A stretch of 64,000 bases of DNA from Paracoccaceae bacterium. GTDB lineage: Bacteria; Pseudomonadota; Alphaproteobacteria; Rhodobacterales; Rhodobacteraceae. The notes beneath the pieces are model-generated. The model was not told the origin of the DNA. It worked only from the letters and a program-made list of their open reading frames with translations, and did no database searches. Below, piece after piece: positions 34,581-43,350 of the stretch (positions within the stretch are counted from its first letter, which is position 1; each line of letters starts with the position of its first letter). The stretch lies in the NCBI GenBank assembly GCA_014872875.1, contig WKFI01000001.1, positions 1 through 64,000 on the forward strand. Reading direction: 5' to 3'. The position numbers were made by a program, and so were the translations under genes.

Positions 34581-35879
34581 ATGACCCGTTCCAACGATCT
34601 CTTTCAACAGGCCCGCCAGACCATGCCCGGCGGGATCTCGCACCGCTATCGCTGGCGTCTGCCCAACCCGCTGTACGTGACCCGAGCGCAGGGCGCGCAT
34701 AAATGGGATGCGGACGGCAACCGTTATATCGACTACAAGATGGGCGCCGCCAGCCAGATGATGGGCCATTGCCATCCCGAAATCACCGCAGCTCTGCAGG
34801 CCCAGGCAGGGGAAGCGATCTTTGCCGCCGACTGTAATCCGATCGAGGTCGATTGGTCCCGCAAGATCTGTGACATGGTGCCGTCGGTGGATCAGGTACG
34901 CTTTACCGCGTCGGGCACGGAATCGACCATGCTGGCAATCCGTATCGCCCGCGCCTTTACCGGGCGGGACCGGATCCTGCGGGTGGATGGGCACTACCAC
35001 GGCTGGCACGACCATGTGATGAAAGGCGCCAAGGCGGGTTCCGACGTACCGCCGTCGCTGGGCGTGCCTGATGCCATCGCCGCATTGACCGACATCTGCC
35101 CGCCCGACGCCGCGCTGCTGAATTCGATGCTGGGCAGCGGCAAATATGCAGCGGTGCTTGTCGAGGCTTCGGGCGCAAACTATGGCGCGGTGCCCATGGC
35201 GCAGGAGATCCTGACCGCCGCGCAATCCGCCGCTCACGCCAATGGCAGCCTGCTGATCCTTGACGAGATCATCACGGGATTCCGCTGGTCCCCGGGTGGA
35301 CGCCAAGCTTTGGCCGGGGTCACCCCGGATCTGACCACAATGGCCAAGATCGTCACCGGCGGCATGCCCGGCGGCGCTGTGGGTGGCACGGCCAAGGTCA
35401 TGGCGATGCTCGACCCGTCCGTCACCACACGCGGCCACACGCCCGGTGTGCTGCATCAGGGTACGTTCAACGGCGCGCCCATCGTCGCCGTCGCCGGGTC
35501 AGTGATGATGGATCTGCTTGCCGATGGTTCGGCCCAAGCCCATGCCGACCGCATCGCAGCCGATATCCGTGCAGGCGTCAATGCGCTGTTTGCCAAACAC
35601 GGGATCGAAGGGCTGTGCTATGGCGAAAGCTCGACCTTCCACCTGTGGTTTGGCCCCCACAACGGGTCCATGAATGACATTTCCGCCAGTGCAATCCGCA
35701 GCCCGGTTCCGAAACTTGTGACTGCTTTGCAGGACGCCCTGAACCGCAACGGGGTCGATCTGATGTCCGCGATGAGCGCGGTCACCTCGGCCGTCCACAA
35801 CGATGACGATGTGGCTGATACCCTCGCCGCCTTCGACCGCGCTTTGCCCGAAATACCCGCGGCGCTGGAAGCCCGCTAG
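34581..35879 (+). CDS. Class III PLP aminotransferase (glutamate-1-semialdehyde aminomutase-like)
   Basis: A 432-residue fold-type I PLP enzyme with GSA-type motifs MPGGISHRYRW near the start, TASGTESTMLAIRIARAFTG, LILDEIITGFR (cofactor Asp) and MAKIVTGGMPGGA with the Schiff-base Lys. It starts at ATG after GAGGAGGACAG, nine bases behind the oxidase. HemL itself is normally a housekeeping gene elsewhere; here the operon argues for a catabolic omega- or alpha-aminotransferase or aminomutase acting on the demethylated product. Confidence 0.85.
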   Translation: MTRSNDLFQQARQTMPGGISHRYRWRLPNPLYVTRAQGAHKWDADGNRYIDYKMGAASQMMGHCHPEITAALQAQAGEAIFAADCNPIEVDWSRKICDMVPSVDQVRFTASGTESTMLAIRIARAFTGRDRILRVDGHYHGWHDHVMKGAKAGSDVPPSLGVPDAIAALTDICPPDAALLNSMLGSGKYAAVLVEASGANYGAVPMAQEILTAAQSAAHANGSLLILDEIITGFRWSPGGRQALAGVTPDLTTMAKIVTGGMPGGAVGGTAKVMAMLDPSVTTRGHTPGVLHQGTFNGAPIVAVAGSVMMDLLADGSAQAHADRIAADIRAGVNALFAKHGIEGLCYGESSTFHLWFGPHNGSMNDISASAIRSPVPKLVTALQDALNRNGVDLMSAMSAVTSAVHNDDDVADTLAAFDRALPEIPAALEAR

Positions 35880-36197
35880 GTTTTGGCAGATCAAGACCAG
35901 CTTCCGCATCCTTGGCCAGTCATAGCGCGCGATACCGGCTCACATGCCTGTCCGCCCAAAATACGATTGCAATCTACCCCTCTGTTGCGACCTGTCGCTT
36001 GGCCGCATCCAAGGGGTAGTTGCCTGAATCCGCGGTACTGAGGTTGGCTGGCAACTGCTGCCAGCCTTTGAAAACCCATCGCGCCAAATTGGTCCGGATG
36101 AACCCCTTTGGGGCTGTCTGCGGGCACGACTCGGCCTCGTATCAACTTTACCGGGACGACGACCCGGGCCGACCCCCAAGATTTCTCAGGTCTTGCG
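35880..36197. other. Convergent spacer with stem-loops
   Basis: No gene is apparent between the aminotransferase stop and the ehuA stop. A perfect 8-bp hairpin GGCTGGCA/TGCCAGCC with a 5-base loop lies at 36046-36066, followed by CTTTGAAAA. A smaller ACCCCTTTGGGGC dyad follows at ~36102. They may end transcription from the plus strand; the T-tract is weak. Confidence 0.5.
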
Positions 36198-37019
36198 TCA
36201 GTTTGATTCCAAGACCGCATTCAAGAACTGTTTTGTCCGCTCGTTCTGCGGGTTCCCAAACAACTCGGCCGGGCTGCCTTGTTCTGCGATCACACCACTG
36301 TGGAAGAAACACACCCGGTCCGAGATATCGCGTGCGAACCCCATCTGGTGGGTCACCATCAGCATGGTCAGGCTATGCGCATCGACCAATTTGCGGATGA
36401 CATTGGTAACCTCCCCGATAACCTCGGGATCCAGCGCCGAAGTGACCTCGTCAAACAGCATCACCTTGGGCCGCATCGCCAGCGCGCGGGCAATCGCGAC
36501 GCGTTGCTGCTGGCCACCCGACAGGCGCGACGGGTACTGGTTCGCCTTGTCGGCCATCCCAACCATGTCGAGCAGTTCAAGCGACCGCTCCTCGGCCTCC
36601 TTTTTCGACATGCCCAGCACCTGCACCGGCCCTTCCATGCAATTTTGTAGCGCAGTCATATGCGGAAACAGGTTAAAGTGTTGGAAACACATGCCGATTT
36701 TCGATCTTATACGGCGGATATGGGCTGGGTTGGCCGGCACGAGAACCCCGTTTTTCTCCATGTGAGTCAGCGGTTCACCGTCCACATAAATCACGCCACC
36801 ATTGATCGTTTCCAGCGTCATCAGCATGCGCAGCACGGTGGTCTTGCCCGACCCGGAGGGGCCGATGATGGTGACCATCTCCCCCATGTCGATATCGAGG
36901 TTCAGATGGTCCAGCACGGTCAGCGCGCCATAGCTTTTGCGCACATTGGCAAACCGCACCATCGGAATGTTGTCCCCCTCAAGACGCAGGGGGTATTGGC
37001 TCATGTCTTCGGTGGTCAT
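36198..37019 (-). CDS. ehuA: ABC transporter ATP-binding protein, EhuA type (ectoine/polar amino acid)
   Basis: A 273-residue ATPase: Walker A GPSGSGKTT, signature LSGGQQQR and Walker B VMLFDEVTSALD. It has the EKNGVLVPANPAHIRRIRSK insert between Walker A and the Q-loop, which I associate with EhuA of ectoine/hydroxyectoine importers. It is the last gene of betB-ehuB-ehuC-ehuD-ehuA. A general polar amino acid transporter ATPase is the alternative. Confidence 0.8.
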   Translation of the reverse strand: MTTEDMSQYPLRLEGDNIPMVRFANVRKSYGALTVLDHLNLDIDMGEMVTIIGPSGSGKTTVLRMLMTLETINGGVIYVDGEPLTHMEKNGVLVPANPAHIRRIRSKIGMCFQHFNLFPHMTALQNCMEGPVQVLGMSKKEAEERSLELLDMVGMADKANQYPSRLSGGQQQRVAIARALAMRPKVMLFDEVTSALDPEVIGEVTNVIRKLVDAHSLTMLMVTHQMGFARDISDRVCFFHSGVIAEQGSPAELFGNPQNERTKQFLNAVLESN

Positions 37020-37022
37020 TGG

Positions 37023-37685
37023 TTACATTCCCATCTTGCGGCGCACCCATTTTTCGAAACGGGCGATGAAAAAGGCGGTCGGCAGTGAGATGGCAAGGAA
37101 CAGCACCCCGACCATCGTGTAGGGTTCCAGATAGCGATAGCTGAGCGCCCCGACCGAGTTGGCGGTGTGCATCAGTTCAGCCACGCCAATCACAGACAGC
37201 ATCGGCGTGTCCTTGAAGATGCCGACCAGATAGTTGCCCATCCCGGCAATCGCGGGCGGCAGGGCTTGGGGGATGATCAGCCGGCGATAGGTCTGCACCG
37301 TCGACATGTTGATCGCGGTCGCGGCCTCCCACTGGCCTTTTGGTACGTTTTCAATGCCACCACGATACACCTCGGACAGGTAGGCGGCGTAATGCACGCC
37401 AATCGCGATCAGGCCCGAGGTCCAGGGCGACAGGTTGATGCCGAACTGCGGACCCACGTAAAAGACAAAGAACACCTGCAGCAGCAGCGGGGTCGAGCGG
37501 ATGAACTCCACCAGCTCGCGTACCACCACGGTCACGGGTCGCCACGGGGTGCGCTGCGCCAGCGTCAGCACCAGCCCCAACACGACTGCAATCAGATATC
37601 CTCCACCGGCGGCCAGCAGGGTCTTGCCGGTCGCATCGATGAATTGGGGGAGCAGCTCCCACACCCAGCTCCAACGCCATTCCAT
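37023..37685 (-). CDS. ehuD: ABC transporter permease, EhuD type
   Basis: A 220-residue HisM/GlnP-family inner-membrane permease with about five hydrophobic segments and the EAA-loop region YLSEVYRGGIENVPKGQWEA. It is three bases from ehuC upstream and three from ehuA downstream, so it is tightly coupled. It pairs with EhuC to form the channel of a polar amino acid/ectoine importer. Confidence 0.82.
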   Translation of the reverse strand: MEWRWSWVWELLPQFIDATGKTLLAAGGGYLIAVVLGLVLTLAQRTPWRPVTVVVRELVEFIRSTPLLLQVFFVFYVGPQFGINLSPWTSGLIAIGVHYAAYLSEVYRGGIENVPKGQWEAATAINMSTVQTYRRLIIPQALPPAIAGMGNYLVGIFKDTPMLSVIGVAELMHTANSVGALSYRYLEPYTMVGVLFLAISLPTAFFIARFEKWVRRKMGM

Positions 37686-37688
37686 GGG

Positions 37689-38354
37689 TCAGGCCCTCCC
37701 GATCTTGAATGCCATCCTGCGCTCGACCGCGCGCATGAAGGGCGTCACGCAGAAGCGTGCGAAAACGTAGTAGATGATCAGCGCCGTGCCGAAGGTCTGC
37801 ACCGACAGGAAGGTCGAGATGTTGATCTGGCGTGCTTGGAACATCAGGTCAGTCACCGAAATCAGCGCCACCAGCGCGGTGCCTTTCAGGATCTCGATCA
37901 CCAGGTTGCCCCAGGGCGGCAGCATGATGACCAGCGCCTGGGGCAGGATGATCCGGCGCATCCGCTGGGCGGGGGTCATGTTGATGGCCTTGGCGGCCTC
38001 CCACTGGCCTTTCGGCACGGCGAGGATCGCGCCCCGGACCAGTTCGGCCCCATAGGCGCCCATGTTCAGACCGACGGCGATGAAGCCGGCAGTGAATTTG
38101 TCCATGGTGATCCCGAACAGGGGCAGCACAAAGAAGATCCAGAACAGCTGGACCAGCAGCGAGGTGCCGCGGAAGATTTCGACATAGACTGTGGCGAAGC
38201 CTTTGACCGCCGGGTTCGACGCCAGGCGCATCAGCCCAAAGGTCAGCGCGACCAGGACCGAGACAACCGTTGCCAGCACGAACTGCACCAGCGTGATCAG
38301 CGACCCGTCGACCATCCGGCCACCATAGTCTTGAAGGAATTCGATGTAGGACAA
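37689..38354 (-). CDS. ehuC: ABC transporter permease, EhuC type
   Basis: A 221-residue HisM/GlnP-family permease with the EAA region GAYGAELVRGAILAVPKGQW and hydrophobic spans over its length. The start is TTG at 38354, with GCGGAG ~11 bases upstream, and no better codon exists before the conserved SYIEFLQDYG. The 92-base gap to ehuB contains a small CGCCC/GGGCG hairpin that could lower downstream expression relative to the binding protein. Confidence 0.82.
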   Translation of the reverse strand: MSYIEFLQDYGGRMVDGSLITLVQFVLATVVSVLVALTFGLMRLASNPAVKGFATVYVEIFRGTSLLVQLFWIFFVLPLFGITMDKFTAGFIAVGLNMGAYGAELVRGAILAVPKGQWEAAKAINMTPAQRMRRIILPQALVIMLPPWGNLVIEILKGTALVALISVTDLMFQARQINISTFLSVQTFGTALIIYYVFARFCVTPFMRAVERRMAFKIGRA

Positions 38355-38446
38355 GACAGGCGTTCTCCGCTTCTGTCCCGATGAGGGGAGTTGAGGGGAC
38401 CGACGCCCCGCATCCGGGCGCCGGTTTCTGATGATGTTTCAGCGGC

Positions 38447-39286
38447 TTAGCGGTTGGCGCAGGCCCACTCCATCGAGGCGTCGTCGCCCGGCACGTTGTC
38501 GGGGGTGTAATCCCACTGGGCGACCTTGCTCAGCATCTCGTCCGAACCGATGTAGCCGGGCATCGCGGCGTTGAAATCGGCGCGGAACTGATCATCCTCG
38601 GGGTGGAAGCCGATGGCCACCCAGTTGAAGGTCCACTGCGGCAGCGCATTGGTGTCGGTGTGGTCGATGCCGTCGGTCTTGCCCGCGAGATCCCAGGCCT
38701 CGACCGCAGTCATGGCACCAATCTCGGCGCGGCCCGCCTTCACGGCGGCCAGAACTTCGGTAATGCCGGGCAGTTGCATGATCTTGCCTTCGGGAATACC
38801 GACCTTTAGCGCCTCTTCTACATTCACATAGCCCGCAACGGCGGCCATGGTCACGCCTGCGTTCTTGATGTCCTCATAGGTCTGCAGGTTCGACGGGTTG
38901 CCCGCAGGCACGATGAAAGCGTTTCCGAATTGGCCGATCGGCTCGGAAAAGTCGATATTGGCGCAGCGCGAGCCCAGAATGTACATGCCGCCGGTGATCA
39001 CATCGACGCGGCCCGCCATCAGGCTGGGGATCAGACCGGCCCAGTCGGTGACGACCGGTTCAATCTCGGTGTGACCCATCCGTTCCAGCAGGTCGAGCGC
39101 GATCTGGTTCACAAAACCCAGCGGCTCACCATCATCCCCGGGATGCGCCCAGGGCGCGGCGGCGGCAAAGCCGAGACGGATCGGTTCTCCCGCGGCGACG
39201 CGGTCTTCGAGCGGCCCAGCCAGGGTGGCGCTGGCGCTCAGCGCGAGGGTGGCGGAAACGATGCTTCCCATAAGTTTGGTTTTCAT
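38447..39286 (-). CDS. ehuB: Periplasmic solute-binding protein, EhuB type (ectoine/hydroxyectoine or polar amino acid)
   Basis: A 279-residue family 3 solute-binding protein with a clear Sec signal peptide (MKTKLMGSIVSATLALSASA, cut near TLAG) and the domain signature GRVDVITGGMYILGSRC followed by IDFSEPIGQFGNA. The start at ATG 39286 follows AAGGAG. The GMYIL...C-NIDFSEP pattern resembles EhuB, which binds ectoines. No ectoine-catabolic (eut/doe) genes are in the window; instead betB is directly upstream, so choline, betaine or a related osmolyte is an alternative ligand. Confidence 0.78.
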   Translation of the reverse strand: MKTKLMGSIVSATLALSASATLAGPLEDRVAAGEPIRLGFAAAAPWAHPGDDGEPLGFVNQIALDLLERMGHTEIEPVVTDWAGLIPSLMAGRVDVITGGMYILGSRCANIDFSEPIGQFGNAFIVPAGNPSNLQTYEDIKNAGVTMAAVAGYVNVEEALKVGIPEGKIMQLPGITEVLAAVKAGRAEIGAMTAVEAWDLAGKTDGIDHTDTNALPQWTFNWVAIGFHPEDDQFRADFNAAMPGYIGSDEMLSKVAQWDYTPDNVPGDDASMEWACANR

Positions 39287-39449
39287 TGGTTGTTCTCCTT
39301 GCTGTTGGACATGACTCACCCGGTCCGGCGATGCGCTCGCCAGAAGGTGGGCCGGAGTTCCCGACGCACGGTTTGCCGTATCTTTTCGGGAGAGTGAGAG
39401 CCGGCGGCCGCTATTTCAGGGCATGCTCACCGGCAAAAAACGGGTGGGT

Positions 39450-40970
39450 TCAGTAGGGTGCCTCGACTCCTTCCATTTCGACATAGACGGATTTGATCTG
39501 ACTGTAGTGATCCAACGCCGCGCGCGAATTTTCGCGTCCCACGCCGGATTTTTTGACCCCGCCAAACGGCATTTCGACGGGTATGATGTTGTGTGTGTTG
39601 ATCCAGCAGGTGCCTGCGTGAATGCGATCGATCACCCGGTGGGCGCGCTTCAGGTCGCGGGTAAAGACGCTCGCCGCCAGCCCCAGATCGGTGTCATTGG
39701 CGCGGGAGATCACCTCGTCTTCGCTGTTGAATTCCAGGATGGACAGGACCGGGCCAAAGATCTCTTCGCGGGCGATCCGCATGTCGTCGGTCACCGCCGA
39801 GAACACGGTGGGCTGCACATAAGCGCCCCGTGCCAGCCCCTCGCCTTCGGCCCGGCCTCCGCCACACAGCAACCGGGCCCCCTCATTCTGCCCAAGTTGC
39901 ATGTATGACAGCACTCTCTCCATATGCGCTTGCGAAATCAGCGGTCCCATCTGGGTTTCGGGGTCCAGAGGGTCACCCAGACGGATGGCGCGGACCCGGG
40001 CGACCAGGCGTTTTTCGAATTCCGCACGGATGTTACGATGCACGAAAACCCGGGTCCCGTTGGAACAGATCTGCCCTGCGGAATAGAAATTCCCAAGGAT
40101 TGCGCCGCTGACCGCAGCGTCCAGATCAGCGTCGTCAAAGATGATCAGCGGGGATTTTCCGCCCAGCTCCATCGTCACATGTTTGATGTCCGCGCCTGCC
40201 GCCGCCATCACCCGCGCGCCGGTCGGAACCGACCCGGTGAGCGAGACCTTATCGATGTCCGGATGGCTCACCAAAGCGCCGCCAACATCGCCATATCCCT
40301 GCACCACATTGTAAAGCCCGGCGGGCAGACCGGCCTCAGTCAGGATCTCGGCAACCTTGAGCGCGCAGAGCGGCGTGACCTCGGACGGTTTGAACACCAC
40401 CGCATTGCCACAGGCCAGCGCAGCGGCGCCCTTGTAGACAGCGATCTGGGTCGGGTAATTCCAGGCGCCGATGCCCAAGCAGACGCCCAAAGCGATGCGT
40501 TTGGTATAGACGAAACTGTCGCCCAGCGGGATGCATTCGCCGTTGATGGTACTGGCAAGGCCGCCATAGAATTCAAAGGCTTCCGCGCCAGACAGCGCAT
40601 CGGCCACGATGGTTTCCTGATAGGGTTTACCAGTGTCGAGCGTTTCCAGAACCGACAGGTCATGATTGCGTTCGCGCATGATGTCGGCGGCCCGGCGCAG
40701 GATGCGCCCCCGCTCTGACGGAAGGGTACGTTCCCATGCCACCTGCGCGCGTTTGGCGCTGGCCACCGCGCGTTCGATCAGCGTGGGTGTTGCGGAATGC
40801 AGGCGCGCCACAACCTCACCCGTCGCGGGGTAGATGCATTCGATCAACGCGCCCGAGGTGTCTTCGACGTAAGCGCCATCAATGTAATGGGAGGCAACCG
40901 GCTGAGCGCGCAGATCCGCCAGAGAGGCACCCGTATCGGCGCTGGCAGGATTGTCCAAAGTGACTTGCAT
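39450..40970 (-). CDS. betB: Betaine aldehyde dehydrogenase-like enzyme
   Basis: A 506-residue NAD(P)-dependent aldehyde dehydrogenase with catalytic Cys302 in [12 protein letters not shown] and Glu268 in [10 protein letters not shown]. The C-terminus [21 protein letters not shown] is very close to BetB. It would oxidise betaine aldehyde or a similar omega-trimethyl/amino aldehyde. Here it heads an operon with an Ehu-type importer rather than betA/betI, so 4-trimethylaminobutyraldehyde or another aminoaldehyde is possible. The regulator is probably the Lrp protein downstream of its promoter at 41179. Confidence 0.85.
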   Translation of the reverse strand: MQVTLDNPASADTGASLADLRAQPVASHYIDGAYVEDTSGALIECIYPATGEVVARLHSATPTLIERAVASAKRAQVAWERTLPSERGRILRRAADIMRERNHDLSVLETLDTGKPYQETIVADALSGAEAFEFYGGLASTINGECIPLGDSFVYTKRIALGVCLGIGAWNYPTQIAVYKGAAALACGNAVVFKPSEVTPLCALKVAEILTEAGLPAGLYNVVQGYGDVGGALVSHPDIDKVSLTGSVPTGARVMAAAGADIKHVTMELGGKSPLIIFDDADLDAAVSGAILGNFYSAGQICSNGTRVFVHRNIRAEFEKRLVARVRAIRLGDPLDPETQMGPLISQAHMERVLSYMQLGQNEGARLLCGGGRAEGEGLARGAYVQPTVFSAVTDDMRIAREEIFGPVLSILEFNSEDEVISRANDTDLGLAASVFTRDLKRAHRVIDRIHAGTCWINTHNIIPVEMPFGGVKKSGVGRENSRAALDHYSQIKSVYVEMEGVEAPY

Positions 40971-41178
40971 AGAAGCTCCCCCTCCAAGCGGAGAATCGCA
41001 GGCGGTTCGCGTCGCCTGATTCGTGGCTGGTCATGGAAAGGTTACGTCCGAAAAAACGCATTACGCAATACACTTTTCGGATACCTCATTTTTTTGCGCA
41101 TTATCTCCAATCTTTGTGCGAATTTCGAAATCGAAGATGATCAGGAGCGCGCATCACGCAAATTCACGAATCTCAGCG

Positions 41179-41724
41179 CTATCCCCAGTTGCTCTTCAGC
41201 AGGAACTGATTCTTAAAGTTCTTGAGCCCTGTCATCACGTCACTGGACCCGATATCAGGACTGTTGTGGACATGCTCGCTGAGCACACTCAGAAAGCCCG
41301 CGCGGTCTTCGCTGACGATCTCGATCAGCAGGTCATAGGCACCACTGACCCAGACGACATAGACGATCTCCTCCAGCTGCGCCAAACGGGCCGCAACGTC
41401 CTCAGGTCGGTGCCCCGGTGCAACTTTCAGGCCGATCATCGCCTCGGTCCGGTATTCGGAAACACCTGGATCCGTGATTGCAACGATACGCAGCGCGCCC
41501 CCCGATTTCATCGCCCCGACCCGGTTGCGCACGGTGCCTTCAGACACGCCCAACTGCTGGGCAATCTCAGAAAAGGCCATCCGCCCGTCGCGCTGCAACC
41601 GGTCGATGATCTCGCGGTTCAAACGGTCGTCCAGCAGCGCCAGTCCTGCGCTGCGCCCGCCCCCTTCCCCACTCAGGTTGCGTTTTCGCACAGTCGGGTC
41701 GGTTTGATTGGTCTGATCACTCAT
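41179..41724 (-). CDS. Lrp/AsnC-family regulator
   Basis: A 181-residue protein from ATG 41724 (GGAG 8 bases upstream). It has an N-terminal polar tail of ~35 residues, a winged HTH (LNREIIDRLQRDGRMAFSEI) and a RAM domain ending in MTGLKNFKNQFLLKSNW. The same domains and C-terminal block recur in the regulator at 59594, so they are close paralogues. It is divergent from the Rieske oxygenase operon (41891). The spacer holds a TTCGA-ATA-TCGAA palindrome, so it probably controls that operon and itself. Confidence 0.9.
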   Translation of the reverse strand: MSDQTNQTDPTVRKRNLSGEGGGRSAGLALLDDRLNREIIDRLQRDGRMAFSEIAQQLGVSEGTVRNRVGAMKSGGALRIVAITDPGVSEYRTEAMIGLKVAPGHRPEDVAARLAQLEEIVYVVWVSGAYDLLIEIVSEDRAGFLSVLSEHVHNSPDIGSSDVMTGLKNFKNQFLLKSNWG

Positions 41725-41739
41725 GGGAGGCTCCAAAAT

Positions 41740-41752
41740 TTCGAATATCGAA
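41740..41752. promoter_or_regulatory. TTCGA-ATA-TCGAA palindrome, candidate Lrp operator
   Basis: A perfect 13-base inverted repeat inside an A/T-rich near-palindrome lies 16 bases upstream of the Lrp start, in the 166-base spacer shared with the Rieske oxygenase gene. A second TTCGAA half-site occurs at ~41823. This spacing and A/T context suit Lrp-type binding. Confidence 0.5.
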
Positions 41753-41890
41753 TTTATAGAACGGAAAACGTAGATTTTTGAAGCATATTTTCTGTTGACG
41801 CAGACGATTTCGCAATCAACCTTCGAATTACAGTTTTTGCGGAGGCCCCGGCCCCCGCCCGACAAGACCCAGACAAGGAGGTAGCGACCC

Positions 41891-43273
41891 ATGACATCCG
41901 CAACCCAGAAACCTGAAATCAGCACATTTGCAGGCAATTTTCAGGGCTATGCCCAATCACAACTGCCTGACATTGATGAAGAAATCTCTCGCGTTGGGCC
42001 GGGAACGCCCGCCGGCGAATACCTGCGCCGCTTCTGGCATCCGGTTCACCTGACCGATGACCTGGGCGAACTGCCCAAGGCGATCACCATTCTGGGCGAA
42101 GAACTGGTTCTGTTCCGCTATGGCGACGGTACGAAAATCGGATTGGTGCACAAATATTGCCCGCATCGCCGCGCCTCGCTGGAATATGGCAAATGCGAAA
42201 CCCGTGGCATCCGCTGCTGTTATCACGGCTGGCTGTTCGCGCCCGATGGCGAGATTCTCGAGGCCCCGGCCGAGGATTCGACTGCCCGCGCGGTCGAAAT
42301 GGTCAAGGAACGCACCCGCCTGGGCGCCTATCCGGTGATCGAATATCGCGGACTGATCTTTGCCTATATGGGCCCGATGGACAAACAGCCGGACTTCCCG
42401 ATCTATGACGCTTTCGAACACGAAGGCATGACCAGCGCGCCCTACAAGGCGCCCTATACCTGCAACTGGATCCAGGTGCAGGACGCGATCATGGATCCGA
42501 CCCACACCACATTCCTGCACAGCCAGAACAGCCACCCGCAGTTCTCCGAAGGCATGATGGCAAGCGGTCAGTTGAAGTTCTACGAACGCCACGAAAACCA
42601 CTTCCTCGGCTCATCGACCCGCCGCATCGGCGACAATGCCTGGGTGCGCCTGAACGAACTGATCCTGCCGAATTTTACCCAGGCCGGATCGGCCTATGCC
42701 GCCGATGGCACCGAACAGCGTTACTTTGGCCGGTCCTGCTTTACCCGCTGGGTGGTGCCGGTCGATGACGAAAACACCATCGTCTACGCCTGGGCGAATT
42801 TCGGCGACCGTTGGGATCCGCACAAATACAACACCAAGGAAGGTCACGAGATGATCGAACAGGGGGAGGTTCTGGACCGCACCCCCGAGGAAAAGCAGCG
42901 CTACCCTGCTGATTCCGAAGCGGTCGAGGGCATGGGGGCAATTTCGACCCACAAGGGCGAAAACCTGATGCCGACCGACCGGGGGATCTCGCTCTATCGC
43001 CGCCGGGTGCGCAAAGCGATCCGCGATCTGGAAAACGACGGGATCGAACCACCCCAGCCAAAACGCTTTGATGGCCACTCGGTACGCACCTATGGCCAGG
43101 ACACTGTGCTGACCCTGCCCGCGATCGAAGGGCGCGATGACGGTGAATACCTGATGGCGATCGGCGCCGCCGTGATGGACATGCAGTTCGAACACGAAGA
43201 CTGGTGCGACGAAAACCGTGACCCCGCGATCATCGAGCGGCTGAAAGAAATCGAAGCCAATGGCATCGGATAA
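41891..43273 (+). CDS. Rieske oxygenase, vanillate O-demethylase/phthalate dioxygenase type
   Basis: A 460-residue oxygenase. Rieske ligands are C90-P-H92 and C109-x2-H112 (RCCYHGW, with one extra Cys). The iron ligands lie in QDAIMDPTHTTFLH (Asp198 region, His205, His210). This DxxxDPxHxxxLH pattern is that of the VanA/phthalate branch, active on O-methyl aromatics and some betaines. The start follows AAGGAGGTAG. A 77-base gap separates it from a 2-hydroxyacid dehydrogenase. No VanB-type reductase is linked. The substrate is unknown. Confidence 0.87.
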   Translation: MTSATQKPEISTFAGNFQGYAQSQLPDIDEEISRVGPGTPAGEYLRRFWHPVHLTDDLGELPKAITILGEELVLFRYGDGTKIGLVHKYCPHRRASLEYGKCETRGIRCCYHGWLFAPDGEILEAPAEDSTARAVEMVKERTRLGAYPVIEYRGLIFAYMGPMDKQPDFPIYDAFEHEGMTSAPYKAPYTCNWIQVQDAIMDPTHTTFLHSQNSHPQFSEGMMASGQLKFYERHENHFLGSSTRRIGDNAWVRLNELILPNFTQAGSAYAADGTEQRYFGRSCFTRWVVPVDDENTIVYAWANFGDRWDPHKYNTKEGHEMIEQGEVLDRTPEEKQRYPADSEAVEGMGAISTHKGENLMPTDRGISLYRRRVRKAIRDLENDGIEPPQPKRFDGHSVRTYGQDTVLTLPAIEGRDDGEYLMAIGAAVMDMQFEHEDWCDENRDPAIIERLKEIEANGIG

Positions 43274-43350
43274 ATCCGCCTGCGCCTCCTGCCCCAATGC
43301 GGGGCAGGGCGGCTGCTCACAACTTGCGCGAACGACAAAGGACAAGGCCG

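Noticed and set aside
33492-35456. A 654-codon minus-strand open frame
   Set aside because: Antisense to the third DMGDH-type oxidase and the aminotransferase; no recognisable domain and shadow-like composition.
35891-36220. A 109-codon minus-strand frame after the aminotransferase
   Set aside because: No start with a ribosome site, no recognisable domain, and it overlaps the 3' end of ehuA and the stem-loops.
36198-39286. A certain ectoine transporter within an ectoine-degradation operon
   Set aside because: The transporter resembles Ehu, but none of the ectoine hydrolase/deacetylase genes is present, so the substrate is left open.
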